64,000 bases of DNA, from NCBI GenBank assembly GCA_009363875.1, contig CM018682.1:65866031-65930030 (forward strand), in the 5' to 3' direction. Shown here in pieces: positions 11,560 through 21,411 of this stretch. Within the stretch, counting starts at the first letter, position 1. Each line of letters begins with the position of its first letter. The DNA comes from Mikania micrantha (taxonomy: Eukaryota > Streptophyta > Magnoliopsida > Asterales > Asteraceae). The translations under genes and the position numbers were made by a program. The notes below the pieces were generated by a model, which was not told the DNA's origin, searched no databases, and worked only from the letters and a program-made list of their open reading frames with translations.

Positions 11560-12300
11560 TGCTAATGCTACATGCTCAAACTATGTGCTCATGCTATGAA
11601 CTTTATGCTCAAACTACATGCTATTGCTAATGCTATAATCTACATGTTAAACTAAAAGCTAATACTACATGCTAATGCTACAAGCTACATGTTGAACTAT
11701 ATGCTAATGTGAAGGTGATGAACTGTAAACTCAAACTATATGCTAATACTAGATGCTAAATGCTAAAAGCTATGATTATATGCTGAATGCTAAGCTTGTA
11801 TCTATGCATGAGATACGTAAATGCCAAACTATGCTATTGCAAGCTGGTATCTATGCATGGGATACGTGTAAGCTAAACGATACGAATGCAAAGCTTTTAT
11901 CTATATATGAGATACGTAAATGCCAAACTATGCTAGAGCAAGGCTTGTATCTGCATATATGAGATATGTGAATGCTAAACTACGTGTGTGCACAGCTTGT
12001 GTCTATATATGAGATGCGTAAATGCCAAACTATGCTAGAGCAAGGCTTGTATCTACATAAATGAGATACGTATACGCTAAATTATTCTGATGCTAAGCTA
12101 AAATCAATTCATGAGATACGTAATGGCTAAACTATGCTAGAGCAAAGCTTGTATCTAGTCGTGGGTTACGTAAATGCTAAACTATGATAGAGCAAAGCTT
12201 GTACCCCATGCATGAGATTGGTGGAAGCTAAACTATGATTTGTGAAACTCTTATCTTTATACAACATACTTAAAAGCTAATCTACGTGAATGCTATAAAC
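11560..12300 (+). repeat. Tandem arrays in the LTR variable block
   Basis: The first part repeats ATGCTAATGCTACATGCT-like words of 6-10 bases. From 11790 to 12240 a unit of about 65-70 bases with GAGATACGTAAATGCCAAAC and TATGCTAGAGCAAGGCTTG repeats six or seven times. S1, S2 and S3 carry different arrays at this position. Confidence 0.75.
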
Positions 12301-12439
12301 TGGTAAACTTTTAACAGTATGCTAAAGCTATGATGAAGACGAAATTGGGTTGTAGGTAAAACGCTTAATTATCATTAACAACAGTGTAATATGTGAATTA
12401 GTATGAGGTGGGATGGCGTATGGGTGGGTTGTAGGCTCG

Positions 12440-12475
12440 ACCCTTTCGTATGCCCTATATATAAAGCATACCGAT
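12440..12475 (+). promoter_or_regulatory. Second TATA-like box in A 5' LTR
   Basis: ATGCCCTATATATAAAGC lies inside the predicted intron, about 140 bases before the acceptor. It matches the tandem module of S1/S2 but occurs once here. It may be an internal promoter. Confidence 0.4.
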
Positions 12476-12723
12476 TTGGATATTACATGTGATGTTAATG
12501 GGGTTAAGGTTTTACCGAAAGAGGTTTGCTAAAGCTATTTTTCAACAAAATAAACTATATGAACTCACCAACCATTGTGTTGACTTTGTTTTCTTACATG
12601 CTTTCTCAGGTGACGTACAGGAGTAAGCTAAGGCTCAGGATTGCATACTAGGATACCCAGTTAGAGGACCTAGTAGATTTTGGAAAAGCACATATTTTGA
12701 TGAACTTTGGAAATCACTTTTGA

Positions 12724-12745
12724 TATCTTGTACAGATACAAGATA
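12724..12745 (+). promoter_or_regulatory. Conserved U5 hairpin (A 5' LTR)
   Basis: Perfect 9-bp stem TATCTTGTA / TACAAGATA, loop CAGA, about 230 bases before the LTR end. Confidence 0.7.
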
Positions 12746-12975
12746 GTAACCATTTGATTCTTTTGATAGGTTTACTTAGTTAAATTATCAAAAATTGATA
12801 TTGTAATTTAAATGTGTAATCCTAGATTAATGTTTTATTGTGCTTTAGTTATTCTCAATGTTGATGCTATGTAAATAATCTGATCAAAACGATTATCACT
12901 CACGATATCGCGCCCTGAGAATCTTCCGCCCGGCGGGGAAGCCGATCCGTCCCGCCGGCTCGGGGTGTGACAGAT

Positions 12976-12987
12976 TGGTATCAGTGC
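12976..12987 (+). other. Primer binding site of element A
   Basis: TGGTATCAGTGC lies three bases after the LTR end. It is one base off the usual complement of initiator tRNA-Met (TGGTATCAGAGC), which explains the strand and marks the start of the internal region. Confidence 0.85.
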
Positions 12988-13143
12988 ACAAGGTTATAGA
13001 GAATAATATTTCATTTACTTAAAACGGTTTGGCCTAGACTATAACTTAGGGACCCTCATGTAGAGAACATAGGATTTATGCTTGCATTGTGTCTTCTGCA
13101 TTCGATCACTGCACTAACCGATTTTCTTTCGGTTATGATCAGA

Positions 13144-14479
13144 ATGCCGCCAAGAAGACCACCACCAGCTTTACTGCCACCACCTTAAGACTCTGCTCCA
13201 CACTCTTCGTCACCGACACCACCTGACTCTCCTCCACATCTACCTCCTCCTCCACTCATCCCTCCACCAAACCCTGATGCGACTCCAACTCCAGATCCTG
13301 CTACCATTGCTTTAGCAACTTTATTGAGCAGTCAGTTGACTAACCAGCTGAAGGATATCATTCCGGAGATGATCAACAGAATCCAAGGCCACGGCAACAA
13401 CTCCGGCCATACTACGGGGCAAGCTAGTGGAAACACTGGTACTACCTCAGACTGCTCCTACAAATCTTTTGTAGGATGCAAGTCGCCAAGTTTTAGAAGT
13501 GTTGAAGGAGCTGTTGGACTGATTTAAAGGCTAGAGAAGATGGAAGCCACTCTGGACATTAGCGGTTGTCCGGAACACCATAAGATACGCTACACTGCTG
13601 GATCTTTTAGCAAGAAGGCTATAACATGGTGGAACTCATAGATAAGAGCTCGAGGTAGAGATGAAGCACTGGCTATGCCTTTGGGCGGACTTCAAAATGC
13701 TCTTAAGGAATGAATTATGTCCAAAGCATGAACTTCAGAAGTTAAAAACCGAATTATCCAATCACGTGATGAAGGGGGCAGAGCATATGGCTTACACTAC
13801 TCGCTATCATGAACTGGTAGCTTTGGTACCAGAGATGGTGCCAACTCTGGAAAAGTTGATTGATAGATATGTGGGAGGATTACCATCCTGCATACATGGC
13901 ATTGTACTGGCTGCCAACCCTACTACTCTCAAGTCAGCCATTTCTCTATGAGCTAAACTTACTGAGGTGATGGTGAAGTCAGGATTTCTGAAGAAAGACT
14001 CAGGAAAAGCTAAAGAGGAGCCGTAAAAGAAGCCCGAACATCACCAAAAGAAGAAGCAAAAGGTCATCAAGAACTATGAGATGGACACCCCATTGAGACA
14101 AGCCCCTGCAGTACCTGCTAATGCTGCACCTAAGAACTATGTTGGAGTGCATCCTCAGTGTACTCACTGCAAGTATCATCATTCTGCTACGGTGCAGTGC
14201 AGGAAGTGCACCAACTGTAGTCGATTCGGCCGCCGGGTTACGCAGTGCCGCACTCCCGCAACACAAGCTACCAACAATGCTGCTAGAGCATTACCTCCAT
14301 CACCAAACCTGGGCAACAACAACAACAACAGGGGATGCTATAACTGTGGAGAAGTGGGTCATTTCTCCCAAGACTGCCCAAAGAGAGTGCAACAGGGAGC
14401 CCAAGCACCTCGTGGAAGGGCTTTTGTTATTGGAGCCAATGTAGCACGCCAAGACCCTAATGTGGTCACTGGTACATTT
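13144..14479 (+). pseudogene. gag: gag of element A
   Basis: Gag forms the virus-like particle and binds RNA. The ATG at 13144 opens MPPRRPPPA followed by a proline-rich N-terminus like D's gag. A capsid-like part follows (TWWN, a YCPKHEL-type motif near 13720, RYVGGLP near 13870), then a Cys/His-rich stretch (CTHCKYHH, CRKCTNC) and the CCHC knuckle GCYNCGEVGHFSQDC at about 14335-14380. Stops interrupt it early (13184), at 13525 and elsewhere. The frame is cut at 14479 by solo LTR S2; the end (VTGTF) continues into protease after 19187. Not functional. Confidence 0.9.
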
Positions 14480-15254
14480 TGTAACATCTGTGCCGGAATC
14501 GTTACCGGAACAGTAAGTTGCACAGTAAAGTGCACAGTAACTCAAGTACAAACTACGTGAACTAGGTAGATACTATTTACACAGGATGCTTAACATTAAA
14601 CTATTATGCAATCGTGCTGAAATCTGATTTAAACTTCATGGTTTAACAGTCAGAACCATTTCAGACAACACGGAACAGATACACAAATGCTTGATTTGAT
14701 TTCTATTCTGTATAAACATATGTGAGGACAAACAGAACAAAACCATAACGGTTGTTGTTACAGAATGCTAAACCGACGAACTATTCGTATAGGTGACGAT
14801 CTGTATGAATAAATCTGAAAGTTTAACGATCTGAAATGATGACTGAACAGTAGAAAACAAAATCAGAAAGTGAAATGTACGATCGTGTTCGTACAGTTAG
14901 CACTCTGTACGAAAACGCGCGTAAGTGACGTTTTCTGACGAAACGAAACGAAGACGATTCGAACGATAATAAATATAAGGAAATATAATATTTCCTGTTT
15001 TACAATTTTGAAACTCATCAAAAATAAATTTAAAAGAAACCATTTTAAATTAAAATACGTAAATGCGCGAAAGAATTAACGAAACGCGTAAAAATAATAT
15101 ATTCCGATAAATAATTTAAGAAACTAATATTTAAACTATTTACTAGAAATAACCACTTTCCAAACGTTTAAAATAAAGTCACTTTATTTAAATTTAGCAA
15201 AAACAAGAAGGTAATAATCAGGAAACGCGAGGAAAACGCGAACCGAGCAACCGA

Positions 15255-15370
15255 AACGAACCCGAATACCCTCGGGGTATTTAAACATCAAATGATGGCA
15301 ATTAATTCATTTCTTGCAATCTCACTCTCTCTCTAAAAGAAGAACCCGTCACTTTCTCTCTCTAAGGAGA
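15255..15370 (+). promoter_or_regulatory. Probable core promoter of S2
   Basis: ACCCTCGGGGTATTTAAAC is followed 30-80 bases on by CTCACTCTCTCTCT and CTTTCTCTCTCT. The block is conserved in position in A, S1, S3 and D; pyrimidine patches near the start site are typical of plant promoters. TATTTAAA is a weak box compared with TATATAAA in A's 3' LTR. Confidence 0.55.
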
Positions 15371-15685
15371 ACCATCCTTCAAACGATCATAACTCACTCG
15401 TTTTTGACGAAATCACGGGTTCTTTGTGTCCAAATGAAGCCCTCGACTCCCTCTACACGGAAGTACAACTGATCTGGAGTGTTACCCAGCTGATTTTGAG
15501 GTATGGAAGCTTTAATGTTTGTGAAAATAGGGTTTTCTAGTTGTTGACATACACAAACCCTCGACCAGTTAGAATGGCTATTTCACGAGATGGTTCACAC
15601 GTCCTAAGCCTAAAATGAACCAGTAGTGAAGGAGTAAGCCAAGGTCAAGCTCGCATAAAGCAGAAAATCGAAGAAGATGAACCGT

Positions 15686-16110
15686 ACAGGTTCGTGGGGC
15701 TGCACATTGGCCGAACCCATATAGGTTCGTCTATCACCATTGGCCGAACCTCATGAAGTCCACGAACCCTAATAGCCGAACCCATAAGAAGCGGGAAACA
15801 CATGACCCACAAACCTGCCAACATCACTCACGAACCTCGGCTGTCACCTACCATCGAACCATCCTTAACCGGCGAACCTGTGAGCTGCACTGTAGCGAAC
15901 ATCGGCCGAACCTTTAGCCCAGCTCACCTGTTGTGGCCGAACCCTCTTGATGACCACGTTCGGCGAACCTTGCATATAAACTAGGCGAACCTTACATGCG
16001 GCCCTGCCTAGCCGAACCTTCCCATTGTTCACGAACCTACACTTGGCGAACCATAAGGTTCGCTGCTGCAGGCCGAACCTAAAGCCAAACCAACTTGGAG
16101 GTTCGCTGGA
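15686..16110 (+). repeat. CCGAACCT motif cluster (S2)
   Basis: About twenty CGAACC copies mixed with a few antisense AGGTTCG copies (15690, 15722, 16056, 16101). Confidence 0.8.
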
Positions 16111-16119
16111 ATTGGGGCT

Positions 16120-16565
16120 AAGTCCACCGACACCTTTTGGCCACCTAGTTCGATCACTTCACTCAATTGGGTATAACCGGCCAACCATCATGGGATTATG
16201 GATTCACCATGCCCATGTTAGGCGACCCAATACAATGCTTGGGCCCATGGAACTACTTTGGCCCAAACCCTATGGTTTAGCCACCCTCCTTTGATCTAGT
16301 AAACCCTTGGCCCAATAATTAGAGCAGCCCACATATTTTACTCGGCCCCAAGTAATTCGGCCTACAACATGGTTGGGATCGGAATATTCCCTTTCGGCCC
16401 CAAATCTCACACCTCCGACCCAATTGTATTCATTCGGCCCACACACATAAATACTAGGCCTATTATCAACAAATTGGCCCAACACACCTACTCGCCCCAC
16501 ACATAACCTTAAACGACCAAGGATTTCTTAAGTCGGCCCATAAACAATTATTAGCCTACCTAACT
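16120..16565 (+). repeat. GGCCCA motif cluster (S2)
   Basis: About sixteen GGCCCA, CGGCCCA or CCCAA-type copies in 450 bases. In the opposite sense these are TGGGCC site II cores. The frames here are artefacts of the repeats. Confidence 0.7.
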
Positions 16566-17779
16566 CGTTCGTCCCAATAGATGGAAATCTAACTTTACAT
16601 GTTAAATCGATTCAAAGAATTATAACATGCATGGTGGTCTTGGAGTACTACTACAAAGGTGGTAAGATTCTTGGACTCAATGCATTCATAACACCTAAAA
16701 CATTAAAGATTCAAAAGGATAGTGTTATAGTAAATTATTAATCACGTAACCGCCTAGTTGGATTCTCACAGAATACTAAGAAATTAAACCTTTCTAAACT
16801 ACAACTTAAGTGTAGTACTCATGGTTATACTAGCTTCAAGAACACATATCATGACAAGTTTTCATATAGTGGGAGTTAAAGCTAAAGACAAGTGTACTAA
16901 CCAAAATTCAATTTGATCAAGTATTCGTATATTCAATAATAGGTGAACAGGGCCGAATGATGACCGAGACTCACAAGTGTTAGCCAACCTTAGGGGCTAA
17001 CACTTACACACATACACATCGGGTATAGTTTATACTTATAAGCTACAAATCACGTGAAATCAATACAGGGTCTTGAAAACAACAATCAATACTACAAAGA
17101 GAGCGCGAATTCTTGGTTATACCTAGTCAACCACAAGGTGAGTTCATTTGTCCCTTTTCAAACAATTTGTTTTAACTCGAGACTGAGAAGCATGTTATAA
17201 ATTTTAAACAAATATTGAAATGTTTATTAAATGCTTTCACACTTATTTATAATGCTTATACTAATGCTTAAACTCGCAACGCTTGTTTTGGAAACTATCG
17301 ACTAAGACTATAGTGTAAATAGCTGATGCTATTTACACTATAATTATTTACATTATACTTAAACTCTATGCTCAAACTAGATATTAAGGTTAATGCTACA
17401 AACTTTATGCTTAGACTATATGCTAAAACAAAAGCTACAGATTCAATGCTAATGCTATTTACACTATAAGTAATTTCTTAAAACTTTTGAAACACTTAAA
17501 TGCATAAGGAAAGCTAATGCTAAAACTAGAAATGCTTATGAAAACTATGTCTATGTAAACTTGGAACTTAACTTAGAAAGACTCATATGTTCCAATTTGC
17601 TATAAAGACTTATGTGTTGAAACACGTGAATACTTGACATATTGGAATACTTGAAACACTTGAATGCTTGATATATTTGAAATACTTGAAATACTTGAAA
17701 CACGTGAATCCTTGATATGCTTGGAATACTTGAACACTTGAATGCTTGATACACTTGAAATGCTCAGAAAAAGACTGAT

Positions 17780-18015
17780 TGACCGCCGCGTGTTGACCTG
17801 TGTGTCAACCCCTACTAGTCATCAGTAAATCTATGTGAATGCTATAAACTCGTATGCTTAAGCTCTCGGACATCGTAAGACAGACTGATTGGCCATCGCG
17901 CCTTGACTCGTGTCAAGCCCTACTAGTCATCAGTGTTCTTCGTTGTTAGGACCTAGTAAGACAGACTGAATGGCCATCGGGTGTTGAACCGTGGAGTCAA
18001 CCCCTACTAGTCATT
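17780..18015 (+). repeat. W-box inverted-pair tandem repeats (S2)
   Basis: Three diverged copies of the unit with GCGTGTTGACC, a short spacer and GTCAACCCCTACTAGTCAT. The second and third copies have lost part of the inverted TTGAC pair (CCTTGACTCGTGTCAAG and GTTGAACCGTGGAGTCAAC). Confidence 0.65.
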
Positions 18016-18119
18016 AAGTGTTCTTCTTTGTCCATTCATTTTGATGTTTATTGAAGATTAATACATTTAGTTGTCCTCGATAGTGAAATCAAAACTACTC
18101 ATAGAACAATCAAATGCTT

Positions 18120-18740
18120 AGTGGTTGGGAGGTGAAACGCTCAATTATCATTAACAACAATATGATAAGCAGCCCGGTATGTGGTGGGACGGTGGCTGGG
18201 GCTTGTCCCCTAAATATGCCCTATATATAAGCATACTTGGTTGGATAGCATAGGTGGTTGTTAGTGAGGTTAAGGTTGTCATTTCGGGGGAAAATCAAAG
18301 TAAACATATTCAGAATAATCAAACGATAAGGATCACTAGTGTGGAATGAGATGCTTAATTATCATTGACAACAATATGTTAAGCAGCCCGGTATGTGGTG
18401 GGACGGTGGCTGGGACTTGTCCCCTACATATGCCCTATATATAAGCATACTTGGTTGGATAGCATAGGTGGTTGTTAGTAAGGCTAAGGTTGTCATTCAG
18501 GGAAATCAAAGCAAACATTTACAGGGTAATCGAATTCTATAAATCAAAAGTTATGAAGTCAAAGATGCAGGATGAAACGCTCAATTATCATCAGGAAAAA
18601 TATATCATGTGGTTTAGTATATGGTGGGACGGTGGCTGGGCGGACGGTAAGTTCGACCCTATATATGCCATATATATAAGCATACTGAAACAGATGATAT
18701 AGGTGGTTAATGGTGAGGTTAAGGTTGTCATTCAAATGAT
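18120..18740 (+). repeat. Three tandem TATA-bearing modules (S2)
   Basis: Each module of about 215-240 bases holds GGTGGGACGGTGGCTGGG, ATGCCCTATATATAAGC (about 18216, 18431, 18665; the third reads GCCATATATATAAGC) and a GTTAAGGTTGTCATT block. Confidence 0.7.
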
Positions 18741-18933
18741 TTTTCAAACTATTTTTACATAAAACTACATGAACTCACCGACCATTGTGTTGACTTTGTT
18801 TTCTTACATGTTTTCTCAGGTGATGCACATGTTTAAGCTAAGACATAGGATTGCATGCTAGGATACTCAGATAGAGAACCTAGTAGACTTTTGGAAAAGC
18901 ACATCCTTTATTATCGATGCAAATCATTTTTGA

Positions 18934-18955
18934 TATCTTGTACAGATACAAGATA
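18934..18955 (+). promoter_or_regulatory. Conserved U5 hairpin (S2)
   Basis: Perfect 9-bp stem TATCTTGTA / TACAAGATA with loop CAGA. Confidence 0.7.
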
Positions 18956-19182
18956 GAACACTTGATTATTTTGATAGGTTTACTTAGTTAAATTACTTAA
19001 CATTAACATTTGTAATTTAACCTTGTAATCCTAGTTTAATGTTATATTGTGCTTTAGTTATACTTAACATTGATGCTATGTAAACAATCTGATCATCACG
19101 ATTATCACTCATGATATCGCGCCCCGAGAACTTTCCGCCCGACGGGGACTCCGATCCGTTCCCGCCGGCTCAGGGTGTGACA

Positions 19183-20575
19183 CATTTCTTTTACGTGACT
19201 CTTATGCATCTATTCTGTTTGACACTGGTACAGACCAGAGTTTTATTTCAACTGATTTTAAACGTCAACTTAATCTTACCGAGGAAACTTTAGACTCCCC
19301 TTACATTATCAAAGTAGCGAATGGGATCCAAATCACAGTTAGTACTATACTTAGGAACTGCCCACTTACATTCACTGGTCACACATTTACCATCTACTTG
19401 CTACCGATGGAGTTGGGCAGTTTAAACATCATTGTTGGGATGGATTGGCTATCTCTCAATAGAGTGGAAGTCATCTGTTCTGAAAAGCTACTTCAGATTC
19501 CATTGGCTAGTGATCGTGTATTGGAAGTTTGTGGGGATCAAGCGAAGCGAAGTGTCAAAATCATATCCTGCATAAAAGCGCGTAAGTGTCTATAGAAGAA
19601 ATGTATAGCTTTCTTGGCTCACGTGGTGGAGAAGGAGAAAGACAAGAAAACGATACAAGATGTGCCGATAGTAAAGGAATACCCCGAAGTGTTTCCTGAA
19701 GACCTACCCAGTTTGCCACCTGTGCGACCGGTAGAGTTTCGCATTGATTTGATTCCTGGAGCAACACCTATTGCTAAATCTCCTTACAGGTTAGCACCTT
19801 CAGAGATGCAGGAATTATCAAATCAACTATAGGAGCTACTCCATAAAGGTTTCATCCGATCGAGCTACTCACCTTGGGGAACTCCGGTTTTTTTCGTAAA
19901 GAAGAAGGATGGATCCTTTAGGATGTGCATAGACTACAGGGAGCTAAACAAACTAACAATCAAGAATCGGTATCCATTACCGAGGATTGATGATTTGTTT
20001 GACCAACTGCAAGGAGCTCAGTACTTTTCGAAGATTGACTTGCGGTCTGGATACCATCAGCTCAGAGTGCAAGATGAGGACATACCAAAGATGGCGTTTC
20101 GTACCAGATACGGGCATTACGAGTTTATGGTGATGCCTTTTGGATTGACGAATGCACCTGCAGTTTTCATGGATCTCATGAACCGAGTGTGCAAGCCGTA
20201 CTTAGATCAATTTGTTATTGTTTTTATTGACGACATATTGATCTATTCCAAAAGCGAAGCAGAGCACGAGCAACATCTTAAAATGATCTTAGAACTGTTG
20301 AAGGAAGAGAAACTTTATGCCAAATTATCCAAGTGTGAATTCTGGTTAAAAGAGGTTCCATTTCTGGGTCATGTAGTCAACAACGAGGGAATACATGTAG
20401 ACCCTGCCAAGATCGAAGCAATAAAGAACTGGGATACTCCGAAGACACTGACGGAGATACGTTCCTTTCTAGGCTTAGCAAGCTATTACAGAAGGTTTAT
20501 CTCAAACTTTTCTAAGATAGCCCTGCCACTCACCAAGTTGACACAGAAAAGCAACTTGAAACGAAGCCTGATGGA
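19183..20575 (+). pseudogene. pol: Protease and reverse transcriptase of element A
   Basis: The protease part has the aspartate motif as FDTGTDQSF near 19216-19245 and a GMDWLS block near 19440. After a linker comes RT: PPVRPVEFRIDLIPG (about 19720), MCIDYRELNK (19923), GYHQLRV, MPFGLTNAP and the catalytic VFIDDILIYSK near 20220-20250, then FLGLASYYRRFI (about 20470). Stops occur at 19591 and 19831. The reading ends abruptly after LTKLTQKSNLK near 20560, where it is fused to integrase DNA, so RNase H is gone. The FIDD form of the active site is normal for plant Ty3/Gypsy elements. Inactive. Confidence 0.93.
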
Positions 20576-21048
20576 ATCATCTACTACAAGGATCGTGTAT
20601 GGATTCTGCGGTGGATGAATTGAGAAAACTTAACTTTGATGAAGCACACAAGACCAAGTACTCTGTGCATCCCAGAGCTGATAAAATGTACCAAGACTTA
20701 AAGGCATTTTATTGATGGCCGTGTATGAAGAAAGACATAGCCGAGTATGTTGGTCGATGCCTTACGTGTGCCAAAGTGAAGGCAGAACACCAGAAACCTT
20801 CCGGTTTACTAGAACAGCCTGAAATTCCACTTTGGAAGTGGGAACAGATAGCTATGGATTTTGTTACCAAGCTGCCCCACACTTCCAGTGCTCATGACAC
20901 TATTTGGGTTATCATTGACCGATTAACCAAATCTTCTCATTTCTTGCCAATGCGAGAAACTTACACGATGGACAAACTGGCAAAACTCTACATAAACGAG
21001 ATAGTGGTACGCCATGGTGTGCCATTGTCTATCATCTCAGATCATGAT
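20576..21048 (+). pseudogene. pol: Integrase N-terminal and core part of element A
   Basis: Integrase inserts the cDNA copy into the genome. After the deletion junction the frame shows a short end of the zinc-binding domain (CLTCAKVKAEHQKPSG, about 20760), the first catalytic Asp in AMDFVTKLP and the second in IISDHD at 21035-21048. Solo LTR S3 cuts the gene right there. A stop (TGA at 20715) and the lost HHCC part show it is dead. Confidence 0.9.
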
Positions 21049-21411
21049 TGTCACACCCCGAGCCGGCGGGGTTGGATCAATGTCCCCGTCGGGCGGAAGG
21101 TTCTCGAAGCGCGATATCGTGAATGATAATCGTGATGATCAGATTGTTACATAGCATCAATGTTAAGAATAATTAAGCACAATAAAACATTAACTAGGAT
21201 TACAAAGTTAAATTACAAATGTCAAAGTTTGGTAATTTAACTAAGTAAACCTATCCAAAAGAATCAAATATATCTATCTTGTAGCTGTACAAGATATCAA
21301 AAGAGATTCATAATGATCTCAGAAGATGTGCTTCTTCAAAACTCAACTAGGATCTATATCTGGGCATCCTAGTATGCAATCATGTATTCTTAGCTTAATC
21401 TTGTACGTCAC

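Larger units (their letters stand above)
11377..12609 (+). other. Predicted LTR intron of element A
   Basis: The donor context is AACAAG|GTGAGTTCAT (11371-11386) and the acceptor TTTCTCAG|GTGACG (AG ends at 12609). ATGAACTCACC at 12559-12569 is the perfect 11-base reverse complement of the donor. A TTGACTTTG/CTTAC stretch between the complement and the acceptor could hold the branch point, with a T-rich tract after it. Predicted from signals and conservation; no RNA evidence. Confidence 0.5.
9525..12972 (+). mobile_element. Element A 5' LTR (3448 bp, internally deleted)
   Basis: It begins TGTAACATCAGTGCC and ends GGCTCGGGGTGTGACA directly before the primer site. Compared with the 3' LTR and the solo LTRs it lacks about 600 bases around 9895-9905, including the TATA/CT-rich promoter block, but keeps the CCGAACC cluster (10120-10610), the GGCCCA cluster (10640-10880), the donor, the repeat block and the acceptor. 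Confidence 0.92.
17138..18819 (+). other. Predicted LTR intron of S2
   Basis: Donor CACAAG|GTGAGTTCAT (GGTGAGTTCAT at 17137-17147), complement ATGAACTCACC at 18769-18779 (perfect 11 bases), acceptor TTTTCTCAG|GT with AG ending at 18819. Inside lie a CTTGAAACAC array (17580-17760), three W-box units and three TATA modules. Confidence 0.5.
14480..19182 (+). mobile_element. Solo LTR S2, family A, with TSD CATTT
   Basis: The 4703-base unit starts TGTAACATCTGTGCC and ends GGCTCAGGGTGTGACA. It is flanked by CATTT at 14475-14479 and 19183-19187. It splits A's gag/protease reading between a Thr-Phe pair and the next residues, so it inserted after A. In order it shows U3 with a TTCGTACAG/CTGTACGAA inverted repeat (14890-14920), TATA-like TATTTAAA (15279-15286), a CT-rich patch (15325-15365), the CCGAACC and GGCCCA clusters, a leader, donor, repeats, acceptor and hairpin. 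Confidence 0.95.
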
